Shown here piece by piece: positions 38,312-47,537 of a stretch of 64,000 nt of DNA. A program made the position numbers and the translations under genes. Source of the stretch: Gallaecimonas sp. GXIMD4217 (lineage in GTDB: Bacteria > Pseudomonadota > Gammaproteobacteria > Enterobacterales > Gallaecimonadaceae); the NCBI RefSeq assembly GCF_038087665.1, contig NZ_CP149925.1, forward strand, positions 1,081,455 to 1,145,454, read 5' to 3'. Within the stretch, counting starts at the first letter, position 1; every line of letters begins with the position of its first letter. Below the pieces are notes generated by a model. That model was given only the letters and a program-made list of their open reading frames with translations, made no database searches and was not told the DNA's origin.

Positions 38312-38668
38312 ATGGACACCATCGAACGGATCAAGAACCAAATCGCCGAGAACGCCATCATCCTGTACATGAAGGGCTCCCCCAAGCTGCCTTCCTGCGG
38401 CTTCTCCGCCCAGGCGGCCCAGGCCATGATGGCCTGTGGCGAACCCTTCGCCTATGTGGACATCCTGCAGAACCCGGACATCCGCGCCGAGCTGCCCAAG
38501 TACGCCAACTGGCCGACCTTCCCCCAGCTGTGGGTGGAAGGGGAGCTGATCGGCGGCTGTGACATCATCCTGGAGATGTACCAGAAGGGTGAGCTGCAGC
38601 AGCTGGTCAAGGAGACCGCCGCCAAGCACAAGGGCGACGAGGAAAAGGCCGAAGGCGAAAGCGCCTGA
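38312..38668 (+). CDS. grxD: Monothiol glutaredoxin Grx4
   Basis: 118 residues with active site CGFS (KLPSCGFSAQ), GSH-binding WPTFPQLW and GGCDI. Grx4 carries a bridging [2Fe-2S] cluster and serves Fe-S trafficking. Divergent from sodB, both linked to iron/oxidative stress. Confidence 0.93.
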   Translation: MDTIERIKNQIAENAIILYMKGSPKLPSCGFSAQAAQAMMACGEPFAYVDILQNPDIRAELPKYANWPTFPQLWVEGELIGGCDIILEMYQKGELQQLVKETAAKHKGDEEKAEGESA

Positions 38669-38683
38669 GCCAAACCAGTATCG

Positions 38684-38712
38684 AAAAGGCCGCCTGTGGG
38701 CGGCCTTTTTTG
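38684..38712 (+). terminator. Terminator after grxD
   Basis: AAAAGGCCGCC-TGT-GGGCGGCCTTTTTT, 15 bases past the stop. Confidence 0.87.
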
Positions 38713-38737
38713 TGTCCGAGGTTGCAGCAAGAAAAAA

Positions 38738-38761
38738 GGTTCTTCGCACATTAGCGGGGAA
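38738..38761 (+). repeat. IS left inverted repeat
   Basis: 24 bp beginning GGTTCTTCGC and ending CGGGGAA; matches the reverse complement of 40,007-40,030 at 18 positions, with both termini conserved. Confidence 0.9.
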
Positions 38762-38768
38762 TAGATGT

Positions 38769-38832
38769 GAAAACGGCTGGATAGGTTATTGTGATGTCGC
38801 CAAACAAAGACACTAACCAACCAGCCGTTTTC
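38769..38832 (+). promoter_or_regulatory. Hairpin in transposase leader
   Basis: GAAAACGGCTGG (38,769-38,780) is perfectly complementary to CCAGCCGTTTTC (38,821-38,832), with an extra GGTTA/TAACC pair inside. It ends one base before the transposase ATG, where no Shine-Dalgarno is visible. It probably limits translation from outside transcripts. Confidence 0.6.
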
Positions 38833-38833
38833 G

Positions 38834-40027
38834 ATGTCGCAGCTTACCCTTCCGTTCGAGCTGTGGGAAGGCTTTAGCCCCGACCACATAGAGCAACACG
38901 ACCAACATCTCACCATTCACCTCAGCCCCAATCGCCCGCCCTGCTGTCGTTGCGGCAAGCTGGCCCAAGCCGTCCACGACACCACCTGGAGAACGGTCGC
39001 CGATCGCGCACTGATGGACCATACCGTGACCCTCAAGGTGCCGGTGCGACGGCTTAACTGCCATCAGTGCGGCCGAGGGACCGAACACATCTCCTGGCTG
39101 CGTCCCTTCGCCCGTTTGAGCTGCCGTCTGGAACGCTACGCCGAACGCCTACTGGCGTTACTGCCGGTCAAGCAGGTCGGTGAACTGCTGGGGCTGCACT
39201 GGCACACCGTGAAGGCCATCGACAAGCGCCGCCTGCAGCGGCAGGTCACCGAGCCCGACTGGTCCCGGTTGCGACGACTGGTCATGGATGAGTTCGCCCT
39301 GTTCAAGGGCCACCGCTACGCCACCGTCATCGCCGATGCGGATACCCACCAGGTGTTGTGGATAGGCGAGGGACGCAGTCGCCGCAGCATCCGGCCCTTC
39401 TTCGAGCGGCTAGGCGAACGCTGTCAGCAGATCGAGGCCGTGGCGATGGACATGAACACCGCCTTCGATCTGGAGGTGCAGGCGCATTGCCCCAACGCCA
39501 GGGTGGTCTACGACCTGTTCCATGTGGTGGCCAAGTATGGCCGGGAGGTGATTGACCGGGTGCGGCTCGACTGTGCCAAGGCCCAGGGCACCGAGCAGCA
39601 GGCCCGCCGTCATATCAAGCGTAGCCGCTGGGTGTTGCTCAAAAACGAGGGCAATCTCAATGACAAGGAACGTGGCCGCCTCGAAGCCTTGCTGGCCGCC
39701 AACCGTGATCTGATGGTGGTCTACGTGCTCAAGGAGCAGTTGAAGGCGCTGTGGTACTGCCGCGATGAGCAAACGGCCCATCGCCAATGGCGGCTCTGGT
39801 GGCAGCAGGTGGAGGAAAGTGGCATCGCGCCGCTGTTGCAGTTCGCCCGTAAGCTAAAACCCTACTTGCCAGGGATAGTCGCTTCCGCCAGCTATCCCCT
39901 CCATACCTGCCGGCTGGAGGGGATGAACAACAAAATCAAACTGATGAAGCGGATGGCTTATGGCTATCGGGATCTGGAGTACTTCTTCCTGAAGATAAAA
40001 GCCGCCTTCCCCGGAGATCCGCGATGA
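38834..40027 (+). CDS. ISL3-family transposase
   Basis: 397 residues: N-terminal Cys zinc-ribbon (CCRCGKL, CHQCGRG), helix-turn-helix (VGELLGLHWHTVKAIDKRRL), then the DDE domain with Asp in VMDEFALFKG, Asp in AVAMDMNTAF and a Glu in CRLEGMNNKIKLMKRMAYG. Full length and undisturbed, so presumably active. Catalyses cut-and-paste transposition in the family. Confidence 0.94.
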   Translation: MSQLTLPFELWEGFSPDHIEQHDQHLTIHLSPNRPPCCRCGKLAQAVHDTTWRTVADRALMDHTVTLKVPVRRLNCHQCGRGTEHISWLRPFARLSCRLERYAERLLALLPVKQVGELLGLHWHTVKAIDKRRLQRQVTEPDWSRLRRLVMDEFALFKGHRYATVIADADTHQVLWIGEGRSRRSIRPFFERLGERCQQIEAVAMDMNTAFDLEVQAHCPNARVVYDLFHVVAKYGREVIDRVRLDCAKAQGTEQQARRHIKRSRWVLLKNEGNLNDKERGRLEALLAANRDLMVVYVLKEQLKALWYCRDEQTAHRQWRLWWQQVEESGIAPLLQFARKLKPYLPGIVASASYPLHTCRLEGMNNKIKLMKRMAYGYRDLEYFFLKIKAAFPGDPR

Positions 40028-40030
40028 ACC
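40007..40030 (-). repeat. IS right inverted repeat
   Basis: 24 bp ending GATGAACC; overlaps the transposase stop codon (40,025-40,027). Confidence 0.9.
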
Positions 40031-40032
40031 AG

Positions 40033-40061
40033 AAAAAAGCCGCCCCTGGGGCGGCTTTTTC
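40033..40061. terminator. Terminator after the FTR1 gene
   Basis: AAAAAGCCGCCCC/GGGGCGGCTTTTT stem. On the minus strand its T-run TTTTTTCT is exactly the IS target duplication, so the insertion left it intact. Confidence 0.85.
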
Positions 40062-40074
40062 AGGGGCGGGCCGG

Positions 40075-41925
40075 TCAGGCGGCCTTGTTCTTCTGCACCC
40101 AGAGGGTGACACCTATGATGGCCAGCACCAGGGCCTGGCCCATCAGGCTGATGCCGTCGGCGTAGATGCCCAGCCAGCTCAGCTCAGGCAGCGGCAGCGG
40201 CTGGCTGGCCAGGGTGCCTGTCTCCTGCAGGGCGGCGATGCCGCGGCCGGCGAAGATCACCGCCAGGGCGTACATGATCACCGCATTGATGGCGAAGAAG
40301 CGGCCGATGGGGATATGCATGGCGGCCTTGAAGATGCCGAAGCTGATCACCGCCAGGGCGACGATGGCCACGCCGATGCCCCAGAGCACGGCGCCATGGC
40401 CGGCGGTACCGGCCTGCATCCACAGCGCCTGGTAGAACAGGATGACCTCGAAGATCTCCCGGTACACGGCCACGAAGGCCAGTACCGCGAAGCCCCAGTT
40501 CTGGCCGCTGGACAGGTTGGCGGACAGCTTCTCCTGGATGTACTTCTGCCAGTGGGCGGCGTGGGCCTTGGAGTGCATCCAGATCCCCACCCACAGCAGG
40601 ATGGCGGTGGCGGCCAGGGCGGTGGCGCCCTCGGTCAGCTCGCGGCCGGCGCCGCTGATGTTGATGACATGGGTGGCGGCCCACCAGGTGCCGACACCGG
40701 CGGCCAGGGCCAGTACCCAGCCGGAGTGCACGTAGCGCTTGGTGTGGGCGGCGCCGGCCCGGGACAGGAAGGCCAGGATGGCGGCCAGCACCAGTATGGC
40801 CTCCAGGCCCTCACGGAGCAGGATCACCAGGGAAGAGATGAAGCTGACCATGGGCGACAGCTGTTCGCCGTTGAGGCGGCTGTCGGCCTGGGCCAGCAGG
40901 GCCTGGGCCCGGTCGTGGCGGCGTTCCAGCTCGGCCAGGGCCAGGGCGGAGCGCAGGGCGTCGCGGTAGCCGAACATGGCGGTTTCCACGTCCTTGCGAA
41001 GGGCCTTGTCGACGTTGTCCAGGCTGGCTTCCACCAGCTCGAAGCCTTCCAAGTAGGCGGTCACGGACAGCTCATAGGCCTTGTCCATGTCGCCGGTCCG
41101 GGCCGCGGCCAGGGAGTCGGTCAGGGTCTTCTGGGCGAAGACCAGCGGCGAGGCCTGATCGGAAGGCAGCTGCTGGGGATGGGCGCGAAGGGCCGCGAAC
41201 AGTGCTTCGTCTCGGCCCTGGCCCTTGATCTGCTCCGGGGTCAGGGTGGTCAGCTCGTCCAGGGTGAAGGGCTTGCCGTTGACCTCGGGCTTGTCCACCA
41301 GGTAACCGGCCACATAGGTGGCCAGTTGCCAACGCTCGTTGTCGGTGAGGGTGCTGGCATAGCTGGCCATGCCGGTGCCTTCCACGCCCAGGGTGATGGT
41401 GTTGTAGAGGTTGAAGATGGACAGCTGGGCCAGGCGCTCGGCGTCATGGAAGTTGGCCGGGGCCGGCTCCATGCCCTGGCCAGCCGGGCCGTCACCCTGG
41501 CCGGTGGCGCCGTGACAGGCGGCGCACTGCTGCTGGTAGAGCTGCTCGGCCAGGGCCGGATCCGGCGCCACCCGCGGGCTCAGCACCAGATCATAGGCGG
41601 CGATGATGGCCTGGGACAGGCTCTGGGTCATGGCCTGGACCTCGTTGCCGGGGTGCCTGGCCAGTATGGCCTGCTCCAACGCCTCCAGGCGGGCCAGCAG
41701 GGACGCTTTTTCCGGATTTTCCGGCAGGGCAGAGAGAATGTCCTTGAGGGCGGCGGAGAACTCGACCTGCTCGGCGTATTCTTCCTGGTCGACGACCTGG
41801 CCGGCGGACACCGTCATGGGATAGTCGACCCCCATGTAGCTGAGCAGGTGCAGGGCGCGGTCGGCGTCGGCGGCCTGGGCCCAGGAGCTGACCAGCAGGG
41901 CCAGGGCCAGTAGGAGGCGGGGCAT
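40075..41925 (-). CDS. Cytochrome c / FTR1-family iron permease
   Basis: 616 residues with a signal peptide (MPRLLLALALLVSSWAQAAD). The N-terminal third holds a c-type haem motif (CAACHGATGQGDGPAGQG); the C-terminal half is a seven-TM FTR1 permease with REGLEAIL and REIFEVIL repeats, the iron-binding motifs of the family. FTR1-type permeases move ferrous/ferric iron; the fused cytochrome could handle the coupled redox step. Standalone gene; a frame continuing upstream to 43,389 is out-of-phase antisense noise. Confidence 0.87.
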   Translation of the reverse strand: MPRLLLALALLVSSWAQAADADRALHLLSYMGVDYPMTVSAGQVVDQEEYAEQVEFSAALKDILSALPENPEKASLLARLEALEQAILARHPGNEVQAMTQSLSQAIIAAYDLVLSPRVAPDPALAEQLYQQQCAACHGATGQGDGPAGQGMEPAPANFHDAERLAQLSIFNLYNTITLGVEGTGMASYASTLTDNERWQLATYVAGYLVDKPEVNGKPFTLDELTTLTPEQIKGQGRDEALFAALRAHPQQLPSDQASPLVFAQKTLTDSLAAARTGDMDKAYELSVTAYLEGFELVEASLDNVDKALRKDVETAMFGYRDALRSALALAELERRHDRAQALLAQADSRLNGEQLSPMVSFISSLVILLREGLEAILVLAAILAFLSRAGAAHTKRYVHSGWVLALAAGVGTWWAATHVINISGAGRELTEGATALAATAILLWVGIWMHSKAHAAHWQKYIQEKLSANLSSGQNWGFAVLAFVAVYREIFEVILFYQALWMQAGTAGHGAVLWGIGVAIVALAVISFGIFKAAMHIPIGRFFAINAVIMYALAVIFAGRGIAALQETGTLASQPLPLPELSWLGIYADGISLMGQALVLAIIGVTLWVQKNKAA

Positions 41926-41992
41926 AACAACTCCAGCAAATGAAAATGGTTCGCGTTTATTATTTCCCAGCACTGGGGTCCACTGCAATATG

Positions 41993-42019
41993 AAAGGGCC
42001 CGAAATGGGCCCTTTTTTT
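41993..42019. terminator. Hairpin between antiporter and FTR1 genes
   Basis: AAAGGGCCCG-AAA-TGGGCCCTTT; the long T-run is on the plus strand, while the minus-strand genes have only TTT after it, so termination of the antiporter transcript may be partial. Confidence 0.6.
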
Positions 42020-43343
42020 ACAGGATCATGGCGGCCAGCCAACCGGCCACCAGCAGCGGCAGGTTGTAATGGACGAAGGTGGGGATCACCGAGTCCCGGA
42101 TATGGTCGTGCTGGCCGTCGGCGTTGAGGCCGGCGGTGGGGCCCAGGGTGGAGTCCGAGGCCGGCGAGCCGGCATCGCCCAGGGCGGCGGCGGTGCCCAC
42201 CAGGGCCGCCGTGGCCAGGGGCGAGAAGCCCAGGCTCAGCGCCAGCGGCACATAGATGGCGGCGATGATGGGAATGGTGGAAAAGCTGGAGCCGATGCCC
42301 AGGGTGATCAGCAGTCCCACCACCAGCATCAGGGCCGCGGCGCTGGCCTTGCCGGCGCCATAGGCGCTCAGGCCCTCCACCAGCTCGGCCACGGCGCCGG
42401 TGGCCTTGACCACGTCGGCAAAGCCGGCGGCGGTGATCATGATGAAGCCGATCAGCGACATCATCTTGACCCCTTCGGTGAAGGCGTCCTGGCTCTGGCG
42501 CCAGGGCACCACGCCGCCGAGGATGAAGACGCAGAAACCGGCCAGGGCGCCCAGGATGATGGAGCCGGTGTAGAGCTGCAGGGCCAGGGCGCTGCCGACG
42601 GCGGCCAGGGCCACGGCTAAGGTCTTGAGATCCAGCTCGTGGACCAGGGCGTCGTCGCCCGGCACATGGACTTCCCGGTACTGCCTGGGCCTGCGGTAGC
42701 TGAAGAAAACGGCGACAAGCAGGCCGGTCACCATCCCTAAGGCCGGGATCAGCATGATCTGCGGCATCTCGGCCGCCGTCAGGGCCAGGCCGTTGTCGTT
42801 GAGGTTGCCCAGCAGCAGGTCGTTCAGGAAGATGCTGCCAAAGCCCACCGGCAGGGCCATGTAGGGGGTCACCAGGCCGAAGGTGAGCACGCAGGCCACC
42901 AGGCGCCGGTCCAGCCGTAGGCTGTGCATCACCCCCAGCAGTGGCGGGATCAGTATGGGAATGAAGGCGATATGGATGGGGATCAGGTTCTGGGAGCTGA
43001 TGGCCATCAACAGGATCACGCTCAGCAATACCCAGCGGATCACCGCCTGGCGGCGCGGGCTGGGGGTCAGGCCCAGGCGGCCGATGATGTGGCTGGCCAG
43101 CCATTCGGTGATGCCGGAGCGGGCGATGGCCACGGCAAAGGCGCCCAGCATGGCGTAGCCCAAGGCGATTTCGGCGCCCTTGCCCAGGCCCCCGGAAAAG
43201 GCCGCCATGGTGCCTTCCAGGCCCAGGCCGCCCAGAAGGCCGGCGGCCAGGGCCGACAGCGCCAGGGCCACCACCACGTTGATCCGGGCCAGGCTGAGGA
43301 TCAGCAATAGCAGCACGGAGAGCACGACGGGGTTGGTCAACAT
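42018..43343 (-). CDS. Na+/H+ antiporter-family (NhaC/YuiF-like) carrier
   Basis: 441 residues, about eleven TM segments. [20 protein letters not shown] and [19 protein letters not shown] match the Na+/H+ antiporter family that includes B. subtilis YuiF, where a histidine permease role has been proposed. Ion or amino-acid specificity cannot be told from sequence. Upstream of the FTR1 gene on the same strand. Confidence 0.72.
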   Translation of the reverse strand: MLTNPVVLSVLLLLILSLARINVVVALALSALAAGLLGGLGLEGTMAAFSGGLGKGAEIALGYAMLGAFAVAIARSGITEWLASHIIGRLGLTPSPRRQAVIRWVLLSVILLMAISSQNLIPIHIAFIPILIPPLLGVMHSLRLDRRLVACVLTFGLVTPYMALPVGFGSIFLNDLLLGNLNDNGLALTAAEMPQIMLIPALGMVTGLLVAVFFSYRRPRQYREVHVPGDDALVHELDLKTLAVALAAVGSALALQLYTGSIILGALAGFCVFILGGVVPWRQSQDAFTEGVKMMSLIGFIMITAAGFADVVKATGAVAELVEGLSAYGAGKASAAALMLVVGLLITLGIGSSFSTIPIIAAIYVPLALSLGFSPLATAALVGTAAALGDAGSPASDSTLGPTAGLNADGQHDHIRDSVIPTFVHYNLPLLVAGWLAAMIL

Positions 43344-43443
43344 TTACGGTCTTCCCCTGAAAACGAAAACGGCAGTCTACCAACGGCATTGCTCAGCCTC
43401 CAGCCAATCGATGACCTTTGGGTGAACTCTGCGGCCAATGGCC

Positions 43444-43471
43444 TTGTAAGGGCTGGCGCAGCCCTTATAAT
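43444..43471 (+). promoter_or_regulatory. Peroxiredoxin promoter with palindromic spacer
   Basis: TTGTAA, 16-base spacer, TATAAT. The spacer and hexamer edges form AAGGGCTGGCGCAGCCCTT (43,448-43,466), a perfect inverted repeat around GCG, placed where a repressor would block RNA polymerase. The ATG is 63 bases downstream. Confidence 0.6.
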
Positions 43472-43533
43472 TTCCGCTGATATCTGAGGTCGTGATCTTG
43501 GTCACGGCCCTCACAACAACATGGAGATGTGAA

Positions 43534-44139
43534 ATGAGCGTACTCGTAGGTCGTCCTGCTCCGGACTTCACTGCCGCTGCCGTTCTGGGTAACGGTGAAA
43601 TCGTTGATAACTTCAACCTGAAAGAGCACATCAAGGGCAAGTACGCCGTGATGTTCTTCTACCCCCTGGACTTCACCTTCGTCTGTCCTTCCGAGCTGAT
43701 CGCCTTCGATCACCGCATCGAAGAGTTCCAGAAGCGCGGCGTCGAGGTGATCGGTGTGTCCATCGACTCCCAATTCACCCACCACGCCTGGCGCTCCACC
43801 CCGGTCGACAAGGGCGGTATCGGTGAAGTGCGTTACCCCCTGGTTGCCGACGTCAAGCACGAGATCTGCCAGGCCTACGACGTAGAGCACCCGGAGGCCG
43901 GCGTTGCCTTCCGTGGCTCCTTCCTGATCGACAAGGAAGGCGTTGTGCGTCACCAGGTGGTCAACGATCTGCCCCTGGGCCGTAACATCGACGAGATGCT
44001 GCGCATGATCGACGCCCTGCAGTTCACCGAAGAGCACGGCGAAGTGTGCCCGGCCGGCTGGAACAAAGGCGACAAGGGTATGGCCGCCAACGCCGAAGGC
44101 GTGGCCTCCTACCTGGCCGAGAACGCCGACAAGCTGTAA
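43534..44139 (+). CDS. Typical 2-Cys peroxiredoxin (AhpC/TSA)
   Basis: 201 residues: peroxidatic Cys51 (DFTFVCPSEL) and resolving Cys173 (GEVCPAGW), with GGIGEVRYPLVAD and YF-like tail region. Reduces H2O2 and organic peroxides; reductant unknown since no AhpF is nearby. Strong GGAGATG before the ATG at 43,534, and codon use favouring high-expression codons (AAC, GGT, CGT), unlike neighbours. Confidence 0.92.
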   Translation: MSVLVGRPAPDFTAAAVLGNGEIVDNFNLKEHIKGKYAVMFFYPLDFTFVCPSELIAFDHRIEEFQKRGVEVIGVSIDSQFTHHAWRSTPVDKGGIGEVRYPLVADVKHEICQAYDVEHPEAGVAFRGSFLIDKEGVVRHQVVNDLPLGRNIDEMLRMIDALQFTEEHGEVCPAGWNKGDKGMAANAEGVASYLAENADKL

Positions 44140-44154
44140 GTTCAGCCGTTGAAT

Positions 44155-44184
44155 AAAAAAGCCGGCCCCTGGGCCGGCTTTTTT
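44155..44184. terminator. Bidirectional terminator after peroxiredoxin
   Basis: AAAAAAGCCGGCCC-CT-GGGCCGGCTTTTTT between convergent genes. Confidence 0.88.
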
Positions 44185-44191
44185 ATGTCCG

Positions 44192-44620
44192 TCAGCCGTA
44201 ACCGTAGGCCAACACCATGCCCAGCAGCGGCAGGGGCAGCACCAGCAGCAGCTCCAGGCGCAGCGCCCAGATGAGGCCGCCGGGCAGGATGATGTCGTTA
44301 CCGGCCTGGCGCCTGGCCCTGAGCAGGGTCAGGGTGGGATAGAGGGAGATCAGCGCCGCCAGGACGAACAGGGTCGCCTTGAGGTGGAAATAGCCGTTTT
44401 TCAGGTAATAGCCGCCGGGCTTGCCGACCGCGAACACCAGCAGCAGCCCGGCCGTCAGCGTCACCAGGGCACTGAGGCCCAGCACGGCGTCGATGCGGAC
44501 CAGGCGGTTGAGCTCGGCCCGGCTCAGCCTGGGGGCCAGCAGCAGGTGCTCGGCCACCATGCAGGCGAAAAGGCTCATAAAGCCGAGGATATGCAGGTAT
44601 TTGACGGCCATGAAGTCCAT
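44192..44620 (-). CDS. DUF2214-like membrane protein
   Basis: 142 residues, four TM segments; KYLHILGFMSLFACMVAEHL and the GYYLKNGYFHLKATLF region resemble the DUF2214 family of predicted inner-membrane proteins. The His residues in TM1 and TM3 could bind haem as in related cytochrome b-like folds, but this is speculation. Function unknown. Confidence 0.68.
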   Translation of the reverse strand: MDFMAVKYLHILGFMSLFACMVAEHLLLAPRLSRAELNRLVRIDAVLGLSALVTLTAGLLLVFAVGKPGGYYLKNGYFHLKATLFVLAALISLYPTLTLLRARRQAGNDIILPGGLIWALRLELLLVLPLPLLGMVLAYGYG

Positions 44621-44785
44621 GGGCCACTCCTTTGGTTGCAGTTGTCCCTGTAGCTATGCCAGCCCATGGTCTGCCATGGCTTGGCGATAACGGCTTCAAG
44701 GCTAACAAAAAACGGCCGGCTGCTGTTGCATTTTCAGGCCCTTGGTTATGCTGGGCCGATGACCGCTTGAACAAAGGAGGCAAGG

Positions 44786-45553
44786 ATGGATATCGCCGGC
44801 TATAACAGCCAGGCCTGGGACCGCCAGGTCGCAAAGGACAGCCCCTGGACCAGGCCCGTGGACGCCGACACCATAGCCCGGGCCAGGGCAGGGGACTGGG
44901 CCATAGTCCTGACTCCGGACAAGGCGGTGCCCAGGCACTGGCTCGGCACCCTTAAGGGCAAGAAGGTGCTCTGCCTGGCCGGGGGCGGTGGCCAGCAGGG
45001 CCCGGTGCTGGCGGCGGCCGGCGCCAAGGTGACGGTGCTGGACAATGCCGCCGGCCAGCTGGCCCAGGACGAGCTGGTGGCCCGGCGGGACGGCCTGGCG
45101 CTGGTCCTGGAGCAGGGCGACATGCGCGATCTGGGCCGTTTCGCCGATGCCAGCTTCGACCTCATCGTCCACCCCTGCGCCAACTGCTTCGTGCCGGACA
45201 TCCAGCCGGTCTGGGACGAGTGCGCCCGGGTGCTGAAGCCGGGCGGGCGCCTGCTGGCGGGCTTCCTGAAGCCGGAGTTCTTCCTGTTCGACGACCAGGC
45301 CATGGAGGCCGGCAAGCTGGTGGTGCGCCATCGCCTGCCCTACAGCGATCTGAGCCACCTCGGCGAGGCGGAGCTGGCGGCGCTCAAGGAAGCCGGCGAG
45401 CCGCTGATGTTCTCCCACGGCCTGGAGGCGCAGCTGGGCGGCCAGCTCAGGGCCGGGCTCAGGCTGCTGGAGCTGTACGAGGACGGCTGGCGCGGCCATG
45501 TCAGCGGCGATTACTTCTTCCCCTGCATGGCCAGCCTGGCGGTCAGGGACTAG
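44786..45553 (+). CDS. Class I SAM-dependent methyltransferase
   Basis: 255 residues; SAM motif I is LCLAGGGGQQGP (about 62-73), acidic VTVLDNAAGQL, then DLIVHPCANCFV and VLKPGGRLLAGF. No signal peptide. A small-molecule methyltransferase of unknown substrate. AAAGGAGG precedes the ATG. Convergent with the aspartoacylase gene, sharing 4 bases. Confidence 0.82.
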   Translation: MDIAGYNSQAWDRQVAKDSPWTRPVDADTIARARAGDWAIVLTPDKAVPRHWLGTLKGKKVLCLAGGGGQQGPVLAAAGAKVTVLDNAAGQLAQDELVARRDGLALVLEQGDMRDLGRFADASFDLIVHPCANCFVPDIQPVWDECARVLKPGGRLLAGFLKPEFFLFDDQAMEAGKLVVRHRLPYSDLSHLGEAELAALKEAGEPLMFSHGLEAQLGGQLRAGLRLLELYEDGWRGHVSGDYFFPCMASLAVRD

Positions 45554-46569
45554 AGCGGGAAGTCGGCGTCGGAGAGCCGCTCCAGGTTGTCGTAGAAGTG
45601 GGGCAGCTGCTCGCTGAGCCGGTCGGCCCGCTCGGTGTGGGCGACGTTGAACAGGGCCTCGCCCTCGTGCAGCAGCGGCATGGTGACGGCGCCGATGACG
45701 ATGCCGTCCACCGGGCTCTTGACCGGCACCGGATTGGGATCCAGGGGCGAGCTTATTTCGGCGATCACCTGGCCCTTCTTGACCGCCTGGCCCAGCTCGG
45801 CGTTCTGGGTCAGCATGCCCGATACCGGCGCCCGTACCCAGCGGCTCTCCTGAGACAGCAGCGGCGTCAGCGCCTTCTTGGGCGGCGCCTTGGCCGGCAG
45901 CATGCCGATATGGCGCATCACGTTGATGATGCCGCGCAGGCCGGCGCGGATGGCGTGCTCGTCGAAGCGCAGCGCCTCGCCGGCCTCGTAGAGCAGCACC
46001 GGCAGGCCGGCGTCCAGGGCCGCGGCCCTGAGCGAACCGTCCCTCAGCTCCGAGTTCAGCACCACCGGCACCCGGAAGGCCCTGGCCATGGCCAGGGCCT
46101 GGGGATCGTTGAGGTTGGTGCGGATCTGCGGCAGGTTGGTGCGGTGCAGGGCTCCTGTGTGCAGGTCGATGCCGTGGCTGGCGTTGGCCACCACCTCCTC
46201 CATGAAGGTATTGGCCAGGCGCGCCGCCATGGAGCCCTTGGCGGAGCCGGGGAAGAAGCGGTTCAGATCGCGCCTGTCCGGCAGGTAGCGGCTCTTGGCG
46301 ATAAAGCCGTAGACATTGACCACAGGCACGGCGATCAGCGCCCCCTTCAGGCCCTTGAGCAGCCGGCTCTTGAGCAGGCGGCGGATGATCTCCACGCCGT
46401 TGATCTCGTCGCCGTGCACCGCCGCCGACACGAACAGGTGCGGGCCGGGCCGGCGGCCACGGATCACCTCCACCGGCATCTCCATGGTGGCGTTGTTGTA
46501 CAGGGGCGTCAGCGGCAGCCAGATCTGCTGGCGACTGCCGGGCGCGATGTCGACGCCGCCCAGTTTCAT
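45550..46569 (-). CDS. Zinc aspartoacylase/AstE-family protein beside rimK
   Basis: 339 residues. M14-like zinc-site motifs [11 protein letters not shown] and GIDLHTG, with a C-terminal beta-rich domain ([20 protein letters not shown]). The family removes acyl or glutamyl groups from amino acids or peptides. It overlaps rimK by 4 bases (ATGA), so it may trim or remove glutamates added by RimK; that link is inferred from context. Confidence 0.78.
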   Translation of the reverse strand: MKLGGVDIAPGSRQQIWLPLTPLYNNATMEMPVEVIRGRRPGPHLFVSAAVHGDEINGVEIIRRLLKSRLLKGLKGALIAVPVVNVYGFIAKSRYLPDRRDLNRFFPGSAKGSMAARLANTFMEEVVANASHGIDLHTGALHRTNLPQIRTNLNDPQALAMARAFRVPVVLNSELRDGSLRAAALDAGLPVLLYEAGEALRFDEHAIRAGLRGIINVMRHIGMLPAKAPPKKALTPLLSQESRWVRAPVSGMLTQNAELGQAVKKGQVIAEISSPLDPNPVPVKSPVDGIVIGAVTMPLLHEGEALFNVAHTERADRLSEQLPHFYDNLERLSDADFPL

Positions 46570-47471
46570 CCCTTGCCTCGGGTGCGGGTGGCGTTGGGCT
46601 TGGCGTTCTTGGCGATGAACTGGATGATGGCCTTGGCCACGTCCACGCCGGTGGCGTTCTCTATGCCTTCCAGGCCCGGCGAGGAGTTCACCTCCATCAC
46701 CAGGGGGCCGTGGTTGGAGCGCAGCAGATCCACCCCGGCCACGTTCAGGCCCATGATCCTGGCGCTGCGCACCGCCGTTGAGCGCTCCTCCGGAGTGATG
46801 CGGATCGGCTTGGCGGAGCCGCCCCGGTGCAGGTTGGAACGGAATTCCCCTTCCTTGGCCTTGCGCTCCATGGCCGCCACCACCTTCTCGCCGACCACGA
46901 TGCAGCGGATGTCGGCGCCGCCGGCTTCCTTGATGTATTCCTGGACCAGGAAGCGGGTGTTGAGGCTGCGAAAGGCCTCGATGGTGGATTCGGCGGCCTT
47001 GTTGGTCTCGGCCAGCACCACGCCCTTGCCCTGGGTGCTTTCCAGCAGCTTCACCACCAGGGGGGCGCCGCCGACCATGCGAATGAGATCCTCGGTGTCG
47101 GAGGTGGAATGGGCAAAGCCGGTCACCGGCATGCCGATGCCCTTGCGGGACAGCAGCTGCAGGCTGCGCAGCTTGTCCCGGGAGCGGGAGATGGCCACCG
47201 ATTCGTTGACGCTGTAGACCCCCATCATCTCGAACTGGCGCACCACGGCGGTGCCGTAGAAGGTCACGGAGGCGCCGATGCGGGGGATCACCGCGTCCGG
47301 GTTGTCCAGCAGCTCACCCTTGTAGTGCATCTCCGGCCGGTGCGAGGCGATATTCATGTAGCAGAGCAGGTGATTGAGAACCCGAGCCTCATGGCCGAGC
47401 GCCTCGGCGGCCTCCAGCAGGCGCTTGGTGGAATAGAGACCGGGGTTGCGTGACAGGATGTCGATCTTCAT
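46566..47471 (-). CDS. rimK: Ribosomal protein S6 glutamate ligase RimK
   Basis: 301-residue ATP-grasp enzyme: [18 protein letters not shown] start, [30 protein letters not shown] and [14 protein letters not shown]. RimK adds glutamates to the C-terminus of ribosomal protein S6 and can make poly-Glu. First gene of a two-gene operon with the zinc hydrolase. Confidence 0.93.
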   Translation of the reverse strand: MKIDILSRNPGLYSTKRLLEAAEALGHEARVLNHLLCYMNIASHRPEMHYKGELLDNPDAVIPRIGASVTFYGTAVVRQFEMMGVYSVNESVAISRSRDKLRSLQLLSRKGIGMPVTGFAHSTSDTEDLIRMVGGAPLVVKLLESTQGKGVVLAETNKAAESTIEAFRSLNTRFLVQEYIKEAGGADIRCIVVGEKVVAAMERKAKEGEFRSNLHRGGSAKPIRITPEERSTAVRSARIMGLNVAGVDLLRSNHGPLVMEVNSSPGLEGIENATGVDVAKAIIQFIAKNAKPNATRTRGKG

Positions 47472-47537
47472 GAAAGGTCCTTGCTAGACAGCGGCCACCA
47501 CAGGGCGGGGTGACAACGCCGCATTATGGGGCTGTGT

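Larger units (their letters stand above)
38738..40030 (+). mobile_element. Intact ISL3-family insertion sequence
   Basis: 1,293-bp element bounded by 24-bp imperfect inverted repeats (38,738-38,761 and 40,007-40,030; 18 of 24 match, ends GGTTC...GGGGAA). An 8-bp direct duplication AGAAAAAA flanks it at 38,730-38,737 and 40,031-40,038, the size expected for ISL3. One transposase frame fills it, whose stop lies inside the right repeat. The target is the A-run next to the terminator of the FTR1 gene, so no gene is disrupted. Perfect target duplications suggest recent insertion. Confidence 0.95.

Noticed and set aside
41926-43389. Extension of the FTR1 frame upstream to give an apparent 1,104-residue minus-strand protein
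   Set aside because: The added part overlaps the antiporter gene on the same strand in another frame, is Gly/Arg/Pro-rich low-complexity, and the FTR1 signal peptide at 41,925 marks the real start.
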